Shown: one piece after another, positions 1 through 4,586 of the stretch | Numbering within the stretch: position 1 is the stretch's first letter | How the letters are laid out: every line of letters begins with the position of its first letter | Assembly: GCA_902791885.1 (NCBI GenBank) | Contig: CADAXO010000021.1 | Span: forward strand, 1 to 19,329 | DNA from: Oscillospiraceae bacterium | Lineage (GTDB): Bacteria; Bacillota_A; Clostridia; Saccharofermentanales; Saccharofermentanaceae | DNA length: 19,329 nt | Direction of reading: 5' to 3' | Made by a program: the position numbers and the translations under genes | The notes under the pieces: generated by a model | Databases searched by the model: none | What the model was told of the DNA's origin: nothing | The model's input: only the letters and a program-made list of their open reading frames with translations

Positions 1-570
1 GCGCTCCGGTATCTTCGTACCGGCGATTACGATGCCGCTGTCCTGGATATCATGATGCCGAAGATGGACGGTATAGAGGTCCTTAAGCAGATACGTAAAG
101 ACGGAAATCTCATACCTGTCATTATGCTCACCGCGAAGTCTCAGGTCGAAGACAAGATCGAGGGTCTCGACAGCGGGGCAAACGATTATCTCACCAAGCC
201 TTTCGATTCGAAGGAGCTTCTTGCCAGGATCCGAGCCATGACGCGTGTCTCCACGGTGCAGGCCGATTCGGTGCTTAAGTACGGCAATATCTCTTTGGAC
301 AGGACAACGTGTGAGCTTAAAGGACCTGAGGGAAGCGTTAAGCTCTCGGGCAAGGAGTACCAGATGCTCGAGCTTCTTATGCTGAACCCTTCCGTGCTTA
401 TCTCTACCGAGAAGTTTCTGGATAAACTCTGGGGCCTCGATTCCGAAGCCGACATAAGCGTCGTGTGGACTTTCCTTTCTTATCTTCGTAAGAAGCTTGT
501 GTCTGTCGGCGCGGATGTACAGATCAAAGCATCCCGCGGGCAGGGTTATTCTCTTGAGATGAAGGAGTAA
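1..570 (+). CDS. OmpR/PhoB-family response regulator, 5' end outside window
   Basis: This is a DNA-binding response regulator of a two-component system, open at the left edge. The frame is open from base 1, so the first ATG at 52 is internal: it lies just after the phospho-acceptor Asp in VLDIMMPKMDG (visible residue 16). The conserved Thr (MLTAK, visible residue 44) and Lys (LTKPF, visible residue 66) follow at the usual distances for a receiver domain. The second half is a winged-helix DNA-binding domain (ELKGPEGSVKLSGKEYQMLELL to ASRGQGYSLEM). About 35 N-terminal residues are missing compared with typical ~225-residue members. The partner kinase starts 3 bases after the stop, and its Shine-Dalgarno AAGGAG lies inside the end of this gene, so the two are co-transcribed. 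The stimulus cannot be read from the sequence. Confidence 0.95.
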   Translation, partial: ALRYLRTGDYDAAVLDIMMPKMDGIEVLKQIRKDGNLIPVIMLTAKSQVEDKIEGLDSGANDYLTKPFDSKELLARIRAMTRVSTVQADSVLKYGNISLDRTTCELKGPEGSVKLSGKEYQMLELLMLNPSVLISTEKFLDKLWGLDSEADISVVWTFLSYLRKKLVSVGADVQIKASRGQGYSLEMKE

Positions 571-573
571 CGG

Positions 574-1824
574 ATGTTCGGGAAACTCAGGATCAGATTC
601 ATACTGATATCGATGCTGTCGGTGACCCTGGTTCTCGGCGTGATCATCGCGGGCATCAACATCTTAAGCTACCGCTCCACAGTCGAAAACGCGGACATGA
701 TCCTTAATATGCTCGCCGAAAACGGCGGCCGTTTCCCTGAATGGGGAGGTGAAGGGGAGAGTGACGCGCCTCCTATGCCGCTGCCGGGTCCCGGGGATCC
801 CGCGAGATCACAGGAACTCATGTTCGAATCAAGATATTTCTCGGTGCTTCTTTCTCCTTCGGGAGAGATCCTGGAGACTGACACGGGAATGATAGCTGCC
901 GTTGATGAAGGCGAGGCTCAGAACATGGCGCGTGAGGTGTTTACTTCGCACTCCGAAAAGGGTTTCGAAGGAGATTACAGATTCCTGAAGACGATAGTCG
1001 AAGAGAATACCAGGGTAATCTTTTACGACTGCGGAAGAAGTCTCGACAGTTTCAGGTCATTTCTTAAAGCCAGCATTATCATCTCAGTTATAGGCATAAC
1101 GGTAGTATTTGTTCTTATCTATTATGCTTCAGGCCGCGTTGTAAGACCTCTTGCCGAGAGTTATGAGAAGCAGAAAAGGTTCATAACCGATGCAGGTCAT
1201 GAGATCAAGACGCCTCTTGCGATCATTAACGCCGATGCCGATGTTATCCTCTCGGACGGCGATAACTCATGGGCGGATGACATCAAGGAGCAGGTCGGAA
1301 GACTTACGGAGCTTACTAACGAGCTTATCTATCTTTCCAAGATGGAAGAGGGCCTCCCCGAATTATCCATGGTCAGGGTCGATCTCACGAAGATCACTGA
1401 AGAATCCTGCGATTCATTCTCCTCGATGTTCATTACCGGCAATAAGAAGCTTAATAAAGATATATCTTCGGATATAAGCGTCAAAGGCGATGAGAAGTCC
1501 CTGTCCCGCCTGATGTCCATTCTTCTTGATAACGCACTGAAGTATTCTCCCGAAGGGGGAATGACCGAAGTCATATTGAAGAAGACGGGCAAGGGGATAA
1601 GCCTCAAGGTTACAAACGATACGACCAATGCTATAGATAAAGAATCGGCAAAGCGTATGTTCGACAGATTCTACAGGACCGACAAGTCCAGAAACTCCGA
1701 GACCGGCGGCTACGGCATAGGCCTTTCAGTCGCACAGGCCATTGTTACTGCCCACAAGGGCCGCATATCCGCGGAGCCTATGGGCTCGAAGCTTACGATC
1801 AAGGTTTTGCTGCCGGAGTATTAA
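574..1824 (+). CDS. Sensor histidine kinase, VanS/PhoR-like
   Basis: This is a membrane histidine kinase of 416 residues, partner of the response regulator just upstream. TM1 spans about residues 8-31. An extracytoplasmic region of about 134 residues follows, with a Pro/Gly-rich stretch around PPMPLPGPGDP, and TM2 is about residues 166-187. There is no full HAMP domain, only a short RVVRPL-type linker. The H-box is FITDAGHEIKTPL with phospho-acceptor His209. The N-box is ILLDNALKYS (Asn320), and the G2 box is YGIGLSVAQAIV. The G1 box is the reduced VTNDTTNAI form seen in some Clostridia VanS-like kinases. The start ATG has AAGGAG six bases upstream. The stop overlaps by a few bases the stop of the opposing hicB remnant. 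The ligand is unknown. Confidence 0.93.
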   Translation: MFGKLRIRFILISMLSVTLVLGVIIAGINILSYRSTVENADMILNMLAENGGRFPEWGGEGESDAPPMPLPGPGDPARSQELMFESRYFSVLLSPSGEILETDTGMIAAVDEGEAQNMAREVFTSHSEKGFEGDYRFLKTIVEENTRVIFYDCGRSLDSFRSFLKASIIISVIGITVVFVLIYYASGRVVRPLAESYEKQKRFITDAGHEIKTPLAIINADADVILSDGDNSWADDIKEQVGRLTELTNELIYLSKMEEGLPELSMVRVDLTKITEESCDSFSSMFITGNKKLNKDISSDISVKGDEKSLSRLMSILLDNALKYSPEGGMTEVILKKTGKGISLKVTNDTTNAIDKESAKRMFDRFYRTDKSRNSETGGYGIGLSVAQAIVTAHKGRISAEPMGSKLTIKVLLPEY

Positions 1825-1963
1825 TCGGCTTTGATCTTGGTGAGCAGAGCTTCCTGAAGGACTGGGAAAAGTCTATATTTTGCTCAATAGCTATGTTATT
1901 AAGCCAGGCAGGAATAGTGAGAGTCTTTCTTTTTCCACTTCTCGTGGCCTTTTTGGCATATAT
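1821..1963 (-). pseudogene. Degenerate HicB-type antitoxin fragment (frameshifted)
   Basis: On the minus strand, an open stretch from 1963 reads KKATRSGKRK then KTLTIPAWLNNIAIEQ and NIDFSQ. This is the typical C-terminal part of HicB antitoxins (T-x-P-A-W-L-N...N-F-S-Q). After FSQ the frame breaks; in the adjacent frame it continues VLQEALLTKIKAD and stops (TAA, complement of 1821-1823), the expected HicB C-terminus. One missing base near 1862 explains the break. The N-terminal HicB half is absent, with an in-frame TAG at 1964-1966, and no hicA is visible. I read this as a decayed toxin-antitoxin remnant. Its last bases overlap the 3' end of the histidine kinase gene. The family call is from motif recognition only. 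Confidence 0.62.
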
Positions 1964-1987
1964 CTAACCCTCAGATTTGTTTTATCA

Positions 1988-2014
1988 TGATGCGTGTTAG
2001 AAATATACGCATCA
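1988..2014. repeat. 8-bp inverted repeat TGATGCGT/ACGCATCA
   Basis: A perfect 8-bp inverted repeat (1988-1995 and 2007-2014) is separated by 11 AT-rich bases, within the 344-base gap between the kinase gene and the membrane-protein gene. It could be an old operator, for instance of the hicB remnant beside it, or a hairpin. No T-tract follows, so it does not look like a terminator. Apart from this repeat, the hicB remnant and the promoter at 2093-2128, I see nothing else in the gap. Confidence 0.4.
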
Positions 2015-2092
2015 AGAATATTCGTATGCTTTGGATGCATAAACAGCTGTTAAATAAGCGATTCAAAAAAAGTGAAATATTTTTTTAAAAAC

Positions 2093-2128
2093 TTTACCCT
2101 CCTGGGATTTTTCATTCGTCTATTAGAC
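2093..2128 (+). promoter_or_regulatory. Putative ECF-sigma promoter upstream of membrane-protein gene
   Basis: TTTACCCT (2093-2100) is followed after 16 bases by CGTCTATTAGA (2117-2127). Poly-T/poly-A tracts just upstream resemble an UP element. The same arrangement with the same spacing occurs at 3389-3423, ahead of the lipoprotein gene. CGTC -10 elements with a 16-nt spacer from an AACC/ACCC-type -35 are characteristic of ECF sigma promoters. An ECF sigma domain is encoded in this locus at 4587-7547, so autoregulation is likely. The start codon lies 41 bases downstream, with AGGAGG at 2155-2160. Confidence 0.65.
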
Positions 2129-2168
2129 ATAAGGATGAAAAACATCTTAAAAACAGGAGGAATTCAAA

Positions 2169-3191
2169 ATGAAGTTCGTATTAAATCTCGCAAGTTTACC
2201 TTATCGCATGGTTATCAGAAATGCCGTCATGACGGTTGGTGCAATCAAGAACAGCAGGAATGCTGAACACAAGGTCAAGACCCTGGTGTTGAACATTCTC
2301 TCGGTTCTTCCTTTGATCGTTGCAGCAGTTGTCTTTATGGTATCGATCATCAGTTTCATCGCCGGTGGTTTCTACGCGGATCAAATCAATATGATCAAAG
2401 ACGGATTCTTTGATGCTTTGAGCAATGTATGGACAAGCGGTAATGCAGGAAATTTCTACAGTCTCTGGTCGCTTATCCCTGTAGGTGCTGCATTCCTCGC
2501 TCTTACGGCTATGGCTACTATCGATCTTTTCAAGAATAGATCTAAGGGTAAGAAAGCCGCATTTATTATTGTCACTTCTGTGATGGCTGTTGCTGCATCG
2601 ATCGCAGTTGTACTCGGTCTTAGTTTCGAAGCAAAAGAATTTGTTGCGGATTTTATGGGAATCAGCAGCAGAAGTGATGAAATTGTCGGGATTATCGCAA
2701 TCTTTGCAGGTGTGAGTGTTGTAATGGCTGTTGTTGATGCAATAATGCTGTCCAAGCACACGGAGTATGCAAGATGTCTTATCAATTCGATCTTCTGTCT
2801 TACAGTAGCTCCGTTGACATGTCTCATCGTTGAGAATCTCATTGGTATTATCGCGTTTGTCATCTTCACCGTTGTCTTCTTTGTAGTTGGTAACTTTACA
2901 GGCAATGCAATGTTCTCCGGATCAGCTTCCAATGGCGGATCAGCTTTCAATGGCGGATCAGCTTCCAATGGCGGTTCTTCCGTCGGAACAGGTGTCTCGA
3001 GTTCAGATAGCAAGAGAAAGGCAAATAGAATTGCAATTCTCGAAAATGAGATCAGAAAGAGCGAGAAGAATCTCGATCTGTATAACAACAGAAGATTCAA
3101 TATCCAGGGCGAAGGAGTAGACCCGAAGTATTGGAGTTCCAGAGCAAATAAGGCAAGAGCTGAGCTCGAAAGCCTTAAGAATGCTTCATAA
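2169..3191 (+). CDS. Multi-pass membrane protein of the sigma-lectin locus, unknown function
   Basis: A 340-residue protein I do not recognise. It has several hydrophobic segments, roughly residues 40-68, 95-118, 132-152, 173-195 and 208-247, so about five or six membrane passes. An Asn/Gly/Ser linker encoded by 18-bp tandem repeats (2919-2972) follows, then a charged helical tail (ILENEIRKSEKNLDLYNN and KARAELESLK) that may form a coiled coil. The start is supported by AGGAGG eight bases upstream. The gene is first behind an ECF-like promoter and lies 29 bases ahead of a 49-residue small gene, so the two form a transcript. Its base composition is more AT-rich than the housekeeping genes further right. 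It might be a channel, transporter or membrane partner of the fused sigma factor; nothing in the sequence decides this. Confidence 0.8.
   Translation: MKFVLNLASLPYRMVIRNAVMTVGAIKNSRNAEHKVKTLVLNILSVLPLIVAAVVFMVSIISFIAGGFYADQINMIKDGFFDALSNVWTSGNAGNFYSLWSLIPVGAAFLALTAMATIDLFKNRSKGKKAAFIIVTSVMAVAASIAVVLGLSFEAKEFVADFMGISSRSDEIVGIIAIFAGVSVVMAVVDAIMLSKHTEYARCLINSIFCLTVAPLTCLIVENLIGIIAFVIFTVVFFVVGNFTGNAMFSGSASNGGSAFNGGSASNGGSSVGTGVSSSDSKRKANRIAILENEIRKSEKNLDLYNNRRFNIQGEGVDPKYWSSRANKARAELESLKNAS
2919..2972 (+). repeat. Three 18-bp tandem repeats encoding a GSASNG linker
   Basis: Three consecutive copies of GGATCAGCTTCCAATGGC lie in frame, the middle one with a single C to T change. They encode GSASNG-GSAFNG-GSASNG. 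A fourth, diverged copy follows (GGTTCTTCC...). They separate the membrane part from the charged tail of the protein. Their near identity suggests recent expansion by slippage, so linker length may vary between strains. Confidence 0.9.
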
Positions 3192-3220
3192 ATATCAAAA
3201 AGCAGGAAGGAGGACACATT

Positions 3221-3370
3221 ATGATTAACCAAGATATTAAAAAGGTTCCCTTCCTCACCAGGTTCTTTAGAGCGGTAGCTGAGGATTTGGATATTCCGGA
3301 AATTGATGTAGCCGGGGTAATGAAAGATACAGTCGATTGCAGAAGGTCAAACGATCCCCCGGAGTTATGA
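3221..3370 (+). CDS. 49-residue small protein sharing the VPFLTRFF motif of the fused sigma factor
   Basis: A short gene with a very strong ribosome binding site (AGGAAGGAGG, 3204-3213, seven bases before ATG), 29 bases after the membrane-protein gene. The product is MINQDIKKVPFLTRFF followed by an acidic segment (RAVAEDLDIPEIDVAGVMKD) and a polar end. Residues 9-16 (VPFLTRFF) are identical to residues 208-215 of the 986-residue sigma fusion, in the segment between sigma region 4 and the membrane helix. Flanking residues also match: IN-x-D upstream, and D-I-P or D-x-x-x-P downstream. The codons differ at several third positions, so this is an older relationship rather than a recent copy. It may be a peptide that competes with or mimics the tether, or a remnant of a duplicated sigma-fusion gene. 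The strong ribosome binding site favours a real gene. Confidence 0.7.
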   Translation: MINQDIKKVPFLTRFFRAVAEDLDIPEIDVAGVMKDTVDCRRSNDPPEL

Positions 3371-3388
3371 AATGAATTTTTAAAAATA

Positions 3389-3423
3389 TTTACCCTTTAG
3401 GGTTAATCCGATCGTCTTATAGA
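3389..3423 (+). promoter_or_regulatory. Putative ECF-sigma promoter upstream of lipoprotein gene
   Basis: TTTACCCT (3389-3396), 16 bases, then CGTCTTATAGA (3413-3423). This is a near-duplicate of the element at 2093-2128, including the T5A5-type tract upstream. It lies in the 90-base gap after the small gene and 38 bases before the lipoprotein start. A transcript from here would also carry the sigma-fusion gene, whose start follows the lipoprotein stop directly. Confidence 0.65.
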
Positions 3424-3460
3424 TATAACAGTGAATAATCACTTTAATTAGGAGGTTGTT

Positions 3461-4585
3461 ATGAAGAAATTAGCAGTAGGAATTACGACAATGGCTTTAT
3501 TGTTCACAATGGCAGGTTGTTCGGAAAGCATCGTAGAGAATGAGAAAACAGAGATTGATCTTAATGACTATGTCGTGTATGAATTTGTTGGATACGATGG
3601 AGACGGAATAATCGAATACAGCATCGATTACGAAGCCATCATTGATCAGAATGAAGCACTTGCCGAGTGCAGATCTTCAAAGCTTGAGAGAAGTATTAAC
3701 GGATCATGGAGTCAGACAGACAATCTTTCAAACGGGGATTCTATCGTTTTTGAGTGGTCTAACAGTTTCAGGGATTTTGAGAACGATTACGGTGTATCGT
3801 TCAGCGATGAGAATATGGAAGTATTAGTTCAGGGATTGGAGATTAAGCCGGATTTTGATCCGTTCGAATATTTTCAGATTGAGTACACGGGAATTGCTCC
3901 GGCAGGTCAGGCTGTTGCATATACAGCGACAACACCGATAGGAGATGTCTATTATTCTCTGTCTGAGGAGAACAATCTGAGTAACGGAGATGTTATCACT
4001 GTTACTGCCATGAGTTACGATGGTGATTTGGCAATTGTCGCCGATGAGCAGAACTATACGCTTACAAGAGATACTATGGATGTCACTGTCGAAGGTCTTG
4101 ATGAATATGTGTCTACAGTAAACGATATTCCTGAAGATGTTATGAATTTGATGCAGGAACAGGGAATGAATGTCTTCTATTCTGAAAACGGTTGGGATGA
4201 CGAGGAAGAACTTATCTCAATCGAATATGACGGAATGTATTTCCTGTACACAAGGAATAATGACAGTTGGTACTATAACCAGTGTTATATGATCTACAAG
4301 GTCAATGCCTCAAATGATTATGTGGGTGAATTTGAATACTATTATTATGTTGGGTTCCATGATATCGTAAAATATAACGATGGAACTGTAACGGTGGATG
4401 CTTCAAGCTATGATCGCGCAACAGGTCATATGTTTGTTCCCGGAAGCATTACCGGAGAAGCATTCTTCTTCGAGGAGGATTACTATCACTACTACGTAGG
4501 ATATCAGGAATTAGCGGATCTCTATGCTAATGTAATACAGAATCAACTCGTTGACTATACTAGCGAGACGACATACGAGGTTTAA
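3461..4585 (+). CDS. Lipoprotein with a duplicated ~90-residue domain
   Basis: A surface lipoprotein of 374 residues. The N-terminus is a lipoprotein signal peptide with lipobox TMAGC, so Cys20 would be lipidated and anchor the protein to the outer face of the membrane. Two related segments follow, about residues 34-130 and 133-215. Each has an aromatic start (DYVVYEFVGYDGDG; EYFQIEYTGIAPAG), a central NLSNGD motif and a V-x-GL end (VLVQGL; VTVEGL). Y/G-D-G/NGD repeats of this style are common in surface proteins of Clostridia, but I cannot name the family securely. The C-terminal half is rich in Tyr, Asp and Glu. AGGAGG lies five bases before ATG. The stop is one base before the ATG of the sigma fusion, so the two genes are transcribed and probably translated together. 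It may be an outer-face partner of the lectin sensor. Confidence 0.85.
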   Translation: MKKLAVGITTMALLFTMAGCSESIVENEKTEIDLNDYVVYEFVGYDGDGIIEYSIDYEAIIDQNEALAECRSSKLERSINGSWSQTDNLSNGDSIVFEWSNSFRDFENDYGVSFSDENMEVLVQGLEIKPDFDPFEYFQIEYTGIAPAGQAVAYTATTPIGDVYYSLSEENNLSNGDVITVTAMSYDGDLAIVADEQNYTLTRDTMDVTVEGLDEYVSTVNDIPEDVMNLMQEQGMNVFYSENGWDDEEELISIEYDGMYFLYTRNNDSWYYNQCYMIYKVNASNDYVGEFEYYYYVGFHDIVKYNDGTVTVDASSYDRATGHMFVPGSITGEAFFFEEDYYHYYVGYQELADLYANVIQNQLVDYTSETTYEV

Positions 4586-4586
4586 A

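Noticed and set aside
2072..2266. Open frame of 64 codons overlapping the start of the membrane-protein gene
   Set aside because: It begins inside the promoter-like sequence, has no ribosome binding site and overlaps a well-supported gene in another frame.
2919..2972. CRISPR-like array
   Set aside because: The repeats are directly adjacent without spacers and lie in frame in a coding gene.
4551..4586. Upstream ATG as start of the sigma fusion
   Set aside because: It lies inside the lipoprotein gene with no Shine-Dalgarno, and the added 12 residues do not resemble a sigma factor N-terminus. ATG 4587 has GAGG at the right distance.
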